This document shows positions 1-11,600 of a stretch of 64,000 nt of DNA, piece by piece. The DNA comes from Chrysomallon squamiferum. Its lineage: Eukaryota > Mollusca > Gastropoda > Neomphalida > Peltospiridae. The stretch covers positions 31,598,447-31,662,446 of the forward strand of contig CM022679.1 in the NCBI GenBank assembly GCA_012295275.1, read 5' to 3'. The position numbers and the translations under genes are program-made. How positions within the stretch are numbered: position 1 is the first letter of the stretch; every line of letters begins with the position of its first letter. The notes beneath the pieces were generated by a model, which was not told the origin of the DNA, searched no databases, and worked only from the letters and a program-made list of their open reading frames with translations.

Positions 1-239
1 CAGACAATGGTATGTATCAATTACCAGTAGGTATCTTAAATGTGTTTACAGCAGTACCAAACAAATTCTTACATCAAAATTGAAGAAACAAATACACATC
101 TGACCTGTTGTAATTTTATGCACTTTAATATAAATATTTTTAAATGAATTTTGAGATGACTAACCATGAGATGGATTCAAATTTATTTTTAAGTTCCGAT
201 ACTTATTATTTGATTGATAATTGTTTCTCTTCAAAATAT
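1..239. other. AT-rich non-coding DNA, nothing recognised
   Basis: This stretch is AT-rich and carries stops in every frame. I see no coding signal, RNA gene or clear repeat in it. Confidence 0.5.
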
Positions 240-745
240 CAAACAAACAAACAGCCTGGTAAGTCTCATTCTCTTAAATTGTAAGACAATTTAATTCAGC
301 AGAAGTATTATATATTGGGTCTTAGTTTTGTAAAACGTATCAGAAACCATTAAAACAAGTCTCTTTGATATATTCGTAAGTTAATAGAGAGCACCCCACC
401 TGGAAAAAGAACTGAATGGGGATTTCATGCAGTATGAACATAAGGGCATTAAAACAGACGACATTGATAAAAAATAAATTGTTAAAAAGGACCTCATTAT
501 ATATGACAATGCTGATAATGCTGAATTCATTTTCTAACAAATGGACACTCAATCAGTTTATGCTTTTTAAACATTCACACTTCTTTTCCTGCAAATATAT
601 ACTTTTTACTTCCCTGTATATGTGAAGCATATTTATCCTTATTAGTGTATTGATTAAGGACTTTTTTCTTTGATTGTTTGTCACTTTTATTCTTTGTTTT
701 GCTATCTGATAATATATCAAAATAAAAGTAACACAATCAAAACAT
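240..745. repeat. Diverged tandem repeat, ~500 bp unit, copy A
   Basis: First of three diverged direct copies of a long unit. Shared landmarks with copy B are TCTCTTAAA, TGGGTCTTAG (316 here, 841 in B), CTGAATTCATTTTCTAAC, and a tail with TTTATCCTTATT and an A-rich stretch near the end. The A-to-B period at the TGGGTCTTAG landmark is 525 bp. Short open frames overlap it, but they look like by-products of the repeat. The unit family is not recognised. Confidence 0.6.
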
Positions 746-769
746 CTTTTTTTTTATCTTTTTAAAACA

Positions 770-1200
770 GGTCGAGAAGACATTCGTGAGTCCTATTCTC
801 TTAAACTCTAAGACAAATTACATCAGCAGAAATATTATATTGGGTCTTAGTATTAGAAATATAAAGTACAAGTCTCACTGATATATTTATAAAGTAATAG
901 GTACCCTTAAATTTTGCCTTCGAAAAACATTAGAATGAGGACTTCATGCACTATGTTCATCATGACCATAAAACAGGACTTTTTGTGTGTGACAATGTTC
1001 ATAATGCTGAATTCATTTTTCTAACGAGTAGACGTTCCATCAGTTTGTAATATAAACATTGAACTGCTTTTGCAGCAAATGTATACTTTTTCCTTAACTG
1101 TATATCTGAAGTATATTTATCCTTATTTCTGTCACTCGTATTTTTAATTTTGTCAACTCATAATACATCAAACTAAAAGTAATACAACCGAAACACTCAA
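770..1200. repeat. Diverged tandem repeat, ~500 bp unit, copy B
   Basis: Second copy. It is closest to copy C: both contain the run TCTCACTGATATATTTATAA, then the GGTACCCTTAAATTTTGCC block and a CTTCATGCACTATGTTCATC block. The B-to-C period at the TGGGT landmark (841 and 1315) is about 474 bp. A T-rich run followed by an AAACAG sequence precedes copies B and C and resembles a splice acceptor, but no coding frame supports an exon. Confidence 0.65.
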
Positions 1201-1244
1201 TTCTTATGACTGGATTTTTTTTTTTTTTAATCTTTTAGAAACAG

Positions 1245-1490
1245 ATGGACAAATACCGGGTGAATTTTATGCTCTTAAACATTAAGACAAATTACATCAG
1301 AGGAAATATTATATTGGGTTTTATTTTTCTAATATGTATTAGAAATGTTAAGTACAAGTCTCACTGATATATTTATAAAGTAATAGGTACCCTTAAATTT
1401 TGCCTTCGAAACAAATTAGAATGATGACTTCATGCACTATGTTCATCATAGCCTTAAAGCAGATGACATTCATTAAAAATAGTTTTCGTA
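1245..1490. repeat. Diverged tandem repeat, copy C, truncated
   Basis: Third copy. It follows copy B closely to about 1475 (GCAGATGACATTCATTAAAAA) and then diverges, so the tail seen in copies A and B is missing. A short open frame here shares a SCTMFIIALKQMTFIKN-like string with the matching part of copy A. This could be a decayed coding remnant or simply repeat conservation. Confidence 0.6.
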
Positions 1491-1922
1491 ATACGCATTC
1501 GAAACTAATAAATATAACTGTCACTGAATTGCACCGGTTCGGAATAAAATTATATTGTTCAATGTTGACAGGAGGCAATTTCACCATTTACAAATAAAAG
1601 AATTCAGTTTGAGAAGACCGTACAAATGTCCAACCTTATGATTTAAAATCTCTAAAAATAAGTGAAACATTTCACATTACTGTCTAGCACTTTGTAAATT
1701 CATATCTACAAAGGTGAAGATATAATCACGTTTGTGAACAAACCCACGACAAAATCATACTCACATTAAATTTCCTAATTGATCCTTCAGACAGTATATA
1801 TATATTTTTTTGCTAATAATAATAATTTAAAAAAATGGTAATTAAATTTCTAGAAGATATACTGAATTTAAAATCAAAGCGTTTTTCTCCAAATCTTAAG
1901 AATATCATGTGTACAGTTAAAT
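1491..1922. other. AT-rich non-coding DNA, nothing recognised
   Basis: No gene, RNA or repeat unit was recognised. There is a short TA run near 1795 and short AAT and A/T-rich tracts after it. Confidence 0.45.
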
Positions 1923-1925
1923 AAA

Positions 1926-1979
<54 letters not shown>

Positions 1980-2006
1980 GACAACAACAATAATAATAAT
2001 GATAAT
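1923..2006. repeat. (AAT)n microsatellite
   Basis: A nearly pure AAT trinucleotide run of about 18 units is followed by an impure tail (ACGACAACAAC, then AAT again). Confidence 0.9.
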
Positions 2007-2295
2007 ACTCTTACACAGCAGTTCAGATAAACTTAGTATTTTAAAGACGATGTCAAAATGAAGAGAAAAGATCGGAACAGTTCGTTATCAAAAAACTGTA
2101 TAGAGGTTATCTCAAGTAAAATAAAATAAAATGTAATTTGTATTTTCAGGATAATCGGCAAGCGATCTGTTATCTCTGATCTGCCTCACATCAGAAGTTG
2201 TAAGTGTAGTACTTTTTGTCTAAACTAATACAAGAAAGAAAATGTATATTTTTGTGGATACTTATGTACGTAATTAAGCATATATCACTGAATGA

Positions 2296-2414
2296 ATATA
2301 TGTATATATGTTTGTATGTATGTATGTCTGTATGTATGTATGTATGCATACATGTATGTATGTATGATCGTATGCATGCATATATATGCATGTGGATGTG
2401 CATAAACGTGTGTA
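2296..2414. repeat. (GTAT)n-type tetranucleotide microsatellite next to gap 1
   Basis: An imperfect ATGT/GTAT tetranucleotide tract with ATGCAT variants runs up to the first gap. The open frames here on both strands are artefacts of the repeat. Confidence 0.85.
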
Positions 2415-2614
2415 NNNNNNNNNNNNNNNNNNNNNNNNNNNNNNNNNNNNNNNNNNNNNNNNNNNNNNNNNNNNNNNNNNNNNNNNNNNNNNNNNNNNNN
2501 NNNNNNNNNNNNNNNNNNNNNNNNNNNNNNNNNNNNNNNNNNNNNNNNNNNNNNNNNNNNNNNNNNNNNNNNNNNNNNNNNNNNNNNNNNNNNNNNNNNN
2601 NNNNNNNNNNNNNN
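2415..2614. other. Assembly gap 1 (200 N)
   Basis: Exactly 200 N, the same as the other two gaps, so it is likely a placeholder. The left side is microsatellite and the right side is in the middle of the 53-bp satellite. The true left edge of the satellite is therefore not seen. Confidence 0.95.
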
Positions 2615-5600
2615 TTAGTATTATGGCTAGATTTAGTTATCTGTTTACCTTATGACTAGGGTTAAAGTTAGTATTATGGTTAGATTTAGTTATCTGTTTA
2701 CCTTATGACTAGGGTTAAAGTTAGTATTATGGTTAGATTTAGTTATCTGTTTACCTTATGACTAGGGTTAAAGTTAGTATTATGGTTAGATTTAGTTATC
2801 TGTTTTACCTTATGACTAGGGGGTTAAAGTTAGTATTATGGTTAGATTTAGTTATCTGTTTACCTTATGACTAGGGTTAAGTTTAGTATTATGGTTAGAT
2901 TTAGTTATTGTTTTACCTTATGACTAGGGTTAAGTATTATTATGGTTAGATTTAGTTATCTGTTTTACCTTATGACTAGGGTTAAAGTTAGTATTATGGT
3001 TAGATTTAGTTATCTGTTTACCTTATGACTAGGGTTAAAGTTAGTATTATGGTTAGATTTAGTTATCTGTTTACCTTATGACTAGGGTTAAAGTTAGTAT
3101 TATGGTTAGATTTAGTTATCTGTTTACCTTATGACTAGGGTTAAAGTTAGTATTATGGTTAGATTTAGTTATCTGTTTACCTTATGACTAGGGTTAAAGT
3201 TAGTATTATGGTTAGATTTAGTTATCTGTTTACCTTATGACTAGGGTTAAAGTTAGTATTATGGTTAGATTTAGTTATCTGTTTACCTTATGACTAGGGT
3301 AAAAAGTTATTATTATGGTTAGATTTAGTTTATCTGTTTACCTTTTATGACTAGGGTTAAAGTTAGTATTATGGTTAGATTTAGTTATCTGTTTACCTTA
3401 TGACTAGGGTTAAAGTTAGTATTATGGTTAGATTTAGTTATCTGTTTACCTTATGACTAGGGTTAAAGTTAGTATTATGGTTAATCTGTTTTTACCTTAT
3501 GACTAGGGTTAAAGTTAGTATTATGGTTAGATTTAGTTATCTGTTTACCTTATGACTAGGGTTAAAGTTAGTATTATGGTTAGATTTTAGTTATCTGTTT
3601 ACCTTATGACTAGGGTTAAAGTTAGTATTATGGTTAGATTTAGTTATCTGTTTTACCTTATGACTAGGGTTAAAAAGTTAGTATTATGGTTAGATTTAGT
3701 TATCTGTTTACCTTATGACTAGGGTTAAAGTTAGTATTATATTTAGATTTAGTTATCCTTTTACCTTTATGACTAGGGTTAAGTATTATGGTTATTATGG
3801 TTATTTTTTAGTTATCTGTTTACCTTATGACTAGGGTTAAAGTTAGTATTATGGTTAGATTTAGTTATCTGTTTTTACCTTATGACTAGGGTTAAAGTTA
3901 GTATTATGGTTAGATTTAGTTATCTTTTACCTTATGACTAGGGTTAAAGTTAGTATTATGGTTAGATTTAGTTATCTGTTTACCTTTATGACTAGGGTTA
4001 AAGTTAGTATATTATGGATTTAGATTTAGTTATCTGTTTTACCTTATGACTAGGGTTAAAGTTAGTATTATGGTTAGATTTAGTTATCTGTTTACCTTAT
4101 GACTAGGGTTAAAAAGTTTATTATTATGGTTAGATTTAGTTATCTGTTTACCTTATGACTAGGGTTAAAGTTAGTATTATGGTTAGGGTTAAAGTTTTAG
4201 TATTATGGTTAGATTTAGTTATCTGTTTTACCTTATGACTAGGGTTAAAGTTAGTATTATGGTTAGATTTAGTTATCTGTTTACCTTTATGACTAGGGTT
4301 AAAGTTAGTATTATGGTTAGATTTAGTTATCTGTTTACCTTATGACTAGGGTTAAATTTAGTATTATGGTTAGATTTAGTTATCTTTTTTACCTTATGAC
4401 TAGGGTTAAAGTTAGTATTATGGTTAGATTTAGTTATCTTTTTACCTTATGACTAGGGTTAAAAGTTAGTATTATGGTTAGATTTAGTTATCTGTTTTTT
4501 ACCTTATTATGACTAGGGTTAAAGTTAGTATTATGGTTAGATTTAGTTATCTGTTTACCTTATATTACTAGGTTTAAAGTTAGTATTATGGTTAGATTTA
4601 GTTATCTGTTTACCTTATGATTAGGGTTAAAGTTAGTTATTATGGTTGGATTTAGTTATCTGTTTAGTTATGACTAGGGTTTTAGTATTATGGTTAGATT
4701 TAGTAGGGTTACCTTTTATTATTATTTGGTTAGATTTAGTTTATTTGTTTTACCTTTTTATTAGGGTTAATTTTAGTATTATGGTTAGATTTAGTTATCT
4801 GTTTTACCTTATTACTAGGGTTAAAGTTATTTATTATGGTTAGATTTAGTTATCTGTTTACCTTTATGACTAGGGTTAAAAGTTAGTATTATGGTTAGAT
4901 TTAGTTATCTACCTTTTTATGAGGTTAGGGTTAAAGTTAGTATTATGGTTAGATTTAGTTATCTGTTTACCTTATGACTAGGGTTAAAGTTAGTATTATG
5001 GTTAGATTTAGTTATCTGTTTTACCTTATGACTAGGGTTAAAGTTAGTATTATATGGTTAGATTTAGTTATCTTTTTACCTTATGACTAGGGTTAAAGTT
5101 AGTATTATGGTTAGATTTTAGTTATCTGTTTTACCTTATGACTAGGGTTAAAGTTAGTATTATGGTTAGATTTAGATTTATATCTTTTACCTTATGACTA
5201 AGTTAAAGTTAGTAGATATTATGGTTAGATTTGTTTATCTGTTTACCTTTATGACTAGGGTTAAAGTTATTATTATTATTTGGTTAGATTTAGTTATCTG
5301 TTTACCTTATGACTAGGGTTAAAGTTAGTATTATGGTTAGATTTAGTTATCTGTTTACCTTATGACTAGGGTTAAAGTTAGTATTATGGTTAGATTTAGT
5401 TATCTGTTTACCTTATGACTAGGGTTAAAGTTAGTATTATGGTTAGATTTAGTTATCTGTTTTTATTTTTATGACTAGGGTTAAAGTTAGTATTATGGAT
5501 TGGTTAGATTTAGTTATCTTTTTACCTTATGACTAGGGTTAAAGTTAGTATTATGGTTAGATTTAGTTATCTGTTTACCTTTTTACTAGGGTTAGGGTAA

Positions 5601-8600
5601 AGTTAGTTAGTTATAGATTTAGATTTAGTTATCTGTTTACCTTATGACTAGGGTTAAAGTTATTATTATGATTTTAGATTTAGTTTATCTGTTTTACCTT
5701 ATGACTAGGGTTAAAGTTAGTATTATGGTTAGATTTAGTTATCTGTTTACCTTATGACTAGGGTTAAATTTGGTTTTATTATGATTTAGATTTATTTATC
5801 TTTTTACCTTATGACTAGGGTTAAATTATTATTATTATAGATTTAGTTATCTGTTTTTGACTAGGGTTAAAGTTTATTATTATGGTTAGATTTAGTTATC
5901 TGTAGTTTTATTATTAGGGTTAAGTTTAGTATTATTATGGTTAGATTTAGTTATGTTTTTATTATGACTAGGGTTAAAGTTTTATTATGGTTAGATTTAG
6001 TTATCTGTTTTACCTTATGACTAGGGTTAAAGTTAGTATTATGGTTAGATTTAGTTATTTTTACCTTATGACTAGGGTTAAAGTTAGTATTATGGTTAGA
6101 TTTAGTTATCTGTTTACCTTATGACTAGGGTTAAAGTTAGTATTATGGTTAGATTATTTAGTTATTATGTTTTTTTATTTAGTTATTTGTTTTAAGTTAG
6201 TATGTTTATTAGGTTATTTATCTTTACCTTATTTAGGGGTTAATTTAGTTTATCTATAGATTTTGTTTTTTTACTAGGGTTAAAGTTAGTATTATGGTTA
6301 GATTTAGTTTATCTTTTTACCTTATTATTTAGGGTTAAATTTAGTATTATGGTTAGATTTAGTTATCTGTTTACTTTATGACTAGGGTTAAAGTTAGTAT
6401 TATGGTTAGATTTAGTTTATCTTTTACCTTATGACTAGGGTTAAAGTTAGTATTATGGTTAGATTTAGTTATCTGTTTACCTTATGACTAGGGTTAAAGT
6501 TAGTATTATTATGGTTAGATTTAGTTATCTTTTTTACCTTATTACTAGGGTTAAAGTTATTATTATGATTTAGATTTAGTTATCTGTTTACCTTATGACT
6601 AGGGTTAAAGTTAGTATTATGGTTAGATTTAGTTATCTGTTTACCTTATGACTAGGGTTAAAGTTAGTATTATGGTTAGATTTAGTTATCTGTTTACCTT
6701 ATGACTAGGGTTAAAGTTAGTATTATGGTTAGATTTAGTTATCTGTTTACCTTATGGTTAAGGGTTAAAGTTAGTATTATGGATTTAGATTTAGTTATCT
6801 GTTTACCTTTTATGGTTAGGGTTAAAGTTAGTATTATTATTTAGATTTTAGTTATTTTTTTTACCTTATTGACTAGGGTTAAAGTTAGTATTTATGGTTA
6901 GATTTAGTTATCTGTTTACTTTTATGACTAGGGTTAAAGTTAGTATTATGGTTAGATTTATTTATTTGTTTTTTACCTTATGACTAGGGTTAAAGTTAGT
7001 ATTTGGTTTAGATTTAGTTATCTGTTTACCTTATGACTAGGGTTAAAGTTATTATTATGGTTAGATTTAGTTATTTTTGTTTTGACTTTATTTTATTATG
7101 GTTAGATTTATTTTTTATTATGGTTAGTTTATTTAGTTATCTGTTTACCTTATGACTAGGGGTTAAATTTATTATTATGGTTAGATTTAGTTTATCTTTT
7201 ACCTTATGACTAGGGTTAAAGTTAGTATTATGGTTAGATTTAAGTTATCTGTTGTTTTACCTTATGACTAGGGTTAAAGTTAGTATTATGGTTAGATTTT
7301 TTATTTATTTACCTTTTACCTTATGACTTAAAGTTAAAGTTAGTTAGTATATGGATTTAGATTTTTAGTTATTTGTTTACCTTATGACTAGGGTTAAAGT
7401 TAGTATTATGGTTAGATATTAGTTATCTTACCTTTTACTTAGTTAAAGTTTATTATGGTTAGTTATCTGTTTACCTTTATATTAGGGTTGGTTATTTATT
7501 ATTAGATTTAGTTATCTGTTTACCTTATTACTAGGGTTAAAGTTAGTATTATGGTTAGATTTAGTTATCTGTTTACCTTATGACTAGGGTTAAAGTTAGT
7601 ATTATGGTTAGATTTAGTTATCTGTTTACCTTATGACTAGGGTTAAAGTTAGTATTATGGTTAGATTTAGTTATCTGTTTACCTTTTTTTAGGGTTAAAG
7701 TTATTATTATTATGGTTAGATTTAGTTATCTGTTTACCTTTATTAGGGTTAAATTTAGTATTATGGTTAGATTTAGTTATCTGTTTTACCTTATGACTAG
7801 GGTTAAAGTTAGTATTATGGTTAGATTTAGTTATCTATTTGTTTTTACCTTATGACTAGGGTTAAAAGTTAGTATTATTATGGATTTAGATTTTAGTTAT
7901 CTGTTTTATTTATGACTAGGTTAAAAAGTTATTATTATGGTTAGATTTAGTTATCTGTTTACCTTTTTTTAGGTTTAGGGTTAAAGTTAGTATTATGGTT
8001 AGATTTAGTTTTATCTGTTTTACCTTATGGTTAGGGTTAAATTTAGTTATATTATGGTTTTATTTTAGTTATCTTTTTTTACCTTATTTTAGGTTTTTTT
8101 ATTATTATGGTTAGATTTAGTTATCTGTTTACCTTATTACTAGGGTTAAAGTTAGTATTATGGTTAGATTTAGTTATCTGTTTACCTTATGACTAGGGTT
8201 AAAGTTATTATTTTGGTTAGATTTAGTTATCTGTTTACCTTATGACTAGGGTTAAAGTTAGTATTATGGTTAGATTTAGTTATCTGTTTACCTTATGACT
8301 AGGGTTAAAGTTAGTATTATGGTTAGATTTAGTTATATCTTTTTACCTTATGACTAGGGTTAAAGTTAGTATTATGGTTAGATTTAGTTATCTGTTTACC
8401 TTATGACTAGGGTTAAAGTTTATTATATTATGGTTAGATTTAGTTATCTCTTTACCTTATGACTAGGGTTAAAGTTAGTATTATGGTTAGATTTAGTTAT
8501 CTGTTTACCTTTATGACTAGGGTTAAAGTTAGTATTATGGTTAGATTTAGTTATCTGTTTACCTTATGACTAGGGTTAAAGTTAGTATTATGGTTAGATT

Positions 8601-11600
8601 TAGTTATCTGTTTACCTTATGACTAGGGTTAAAGTTAGTATTATGGATTTAGATTTATTTATCTGTTTTATTATGACTAAGGGTTAAAGTTAGTATTATG
8701 TTTTAGATTTAGTTATCTTTTTACCTTATTGATTAGGGTTAAGTTAGTTAGTATTATGGTTAGATTTAGTTATCTGTTTACCTTATGACTAGGGTTAAAG
8801 TTAGTATTATGGTTAGATTTAGTTATCTGTTTACCTTATCACTAGGGTTAAAGTTAGTATTATGGTTAGATTTAGTTATCTGTTTACCTTTTGACTAGGG
8901 TTAAAGTTAGTATTATGGTTAGATTTAGTTATCTGTTTACCTTATGACTAGGGTTAGGGTTAAAGTTAGTATTTGGATTTAGATTTAGTTATCTGTTTAC
9001 CTTATGACTAGGGTTAAAGTTAGTATTATGGATTTAGTTTTTTTATTTGTTTTATGACTAGGGTTAAAGTTAGTATTATGGTTAGATTTAGTTATCTGTT
9101 TACCTTTGACTAGGGTTAAAGTTAGTTATTATGTTTAGTTATTTAGTTATATTTGTTTTACCTTATTACTAGGGTTAAATTTAGTATTATGGTTAGATTT
9201 AGTTATCTGTTTACCTTATGACTAGGGTTAAAGTTATTATTATGGTTAGATTTAGTTATCTGTTTACCTTATGCTAGGGTTAAAGTTATTATTATGGTTA
9301 GATTTAGTTATCTGTTTTTACCTTTAGGGTTAGGTTTAAAGTTAGTATTATGGTTTATTTAGTTATCTAGTTAGGGTTAAAGTTAGTATTATGGTTAGAT
9401 TTAGTTATCTGTTTACCTTATGACTAGGGTTAAAGTTAGTATTATGGTTAGATTTAGTTATCTGTTTACCTTATGACTAGGGTTAAAGTTAGTATTATGG
9501 TTAGATTAGTTTTAGTTATCTTTTACCTTACTAGGTTAAGGGTTAAATTTAGTATTATGGTTAGATTTAGTTATCTGTTTACCTTATGACTATGGGTTAA
9601 AGTTTATTATTATGATTTAGATTTAGTTATCTTTTTTATTATGAGGGTTAGGGTTAAAGTTAGTATTATTATGATTTATTTTAGTTTTTGTTTACCTTAT
9701 TTTAGGGTTAAATTTAGTATTATGGTTAGATTTTAGTTATCTGTTTTACCTTATGACTAGGGTTAAAGTTAGTTATTATTATGGTTTAGATTTTTAGTTA
9801 TCTGTTTACCTTATTACTAGGGTTAAATTTAGTATTATGGTTAGTTTTATTTATTTTTTTACTTTTATAAAGTTAGGGTTAAAGTTTTATTATTATTATT
9901 TATTTAGTTATTTGTTTACCTTATGTTAGGGTTAAAGTTAGTATTATGGTTAGATTTAGTTATCTGTTTTACCTTATGACTAGGGTTAAAGTTAGTATTA
10001 TGGTTAGATTTAGTTATCTGTTTACCTTATTTATATTAGGGTTAGGGTAGTATTATGGTTATTATTATGGATTTAGATTTAGTTATCTGTTTTACCTTAT
10101 TATGGTTAGGGTTAAAGTTATTATTATGGATTTTATTTAGTTTATTGTTTACCTTTATGTTAGGGTTAAAGTTAGTATTATGGTTAGATTTAGTTTATCT
10201 GTTTACCTTATTACTAGGGTTAAAGTTAGTATTATGGTTAGATTTAGTTATCTGTTTTTATTATGGTTAGGGTTAAAGTTTTATTATGGTTATTTTTTAC
10301 CTTATGGTTAGGGTTAAAGTTAGTATTATGGATTTAGATTTAGTTTATTTGTTTTTTTTTTATGACTAGGGTTAAAGTTAGTATTATGGTTAGATTTAGT
10401 TATCTGTTTACCTTATGACTAGGGTTAAATTTTATTATTATGGTTAGATTTAGTTATTTGTTTACCTTATTATTTAGGGTTTAAAGTTAGGGTTAAAGTT
10501 AGTATTTATGGTTAGATTTAGTTATCTGTTTTTTTATGACTAGGGGTAAAGTTTATTATTATTATGGTTAGATTTTAGTTTGTTTTTGTTTATTAAATTA
10601 CCTTATGGTTTAGGGTTAAATTAGGTTTAGTATTATGGTTAGATTTAGTTTATCTTGTTTACCTTATGACTAGGGTTAAAGTTATTATTTATTAGATTTT
10701 TCTGTTTACCTTATTTTAGGGTTAAAGTTATTATTATGGTTAGATTTTTTATTGTTTACCTTATGACTAGGTTAGTTAGTATTGGTTAGATTTAGTTATC
10801 TGTTTTACCTTATTATTAGGGTTAAAGTTAGTATTATGGTTAGATTTAGTTATCTGTTTACCTTATGACTAGGGTTAAAGTTAATTATTATGGTTAGATT
10901 TAGTTATCTGTTTACCTTATGACTAGGGTTAAAGTTAGTATTATGGTTAGATTTAGTTATCTGTTTACCTTATGACTAGTGTTAAAGTTAGTATTATGGT
11001 TAGATTTAGTTATCTGTTTACCTTATGTTTAGGGTTAAAGTTATTATTATGATTTAGATTTAGTTATCTTTTTACCTTATGACTAGGGTTAAAGTTAGTA
11101 TTATTATTATTTAGTTATTTAGTTATCTGTTTTATGACTAGGGTTAAAGTTAGTATTATTAGATTTAGTTTATTTATTTATCTATTTTTATTATATTAGG
11201 GTTATTAGTTATTATATTATGTTTATTTAGTTTATCTGTTTTATTTTTTATGGTTAGGGTTAAAGTTAGTATTATGGTTAGTTTTATTTTATCTTTTACC
11301 TTATTATTACTAGGGTTAAAGTTATTATTATTATTTAGATTTTTATTTATCTGTTTACTTTATGACTAGGGTTAAAGTTAGTATTATGGTTAGATTTTTA
11401 TTTATCTTTTACCTTATTTACTAGGGTTAAAGTTAGTATTATATTTAGATTTTTTATCTATTTTACCTTATTAGGGTTAGGGTTAATTATTTTTATTATG
11501 GTTAGATTTGTTTATCTTTTACCTTATTTTAGGGTTAAAAATTTATTTATTATGGATTTAGATTTAGTTATCTGTTTTTTATTTTATGAGTTAGGTTAAA

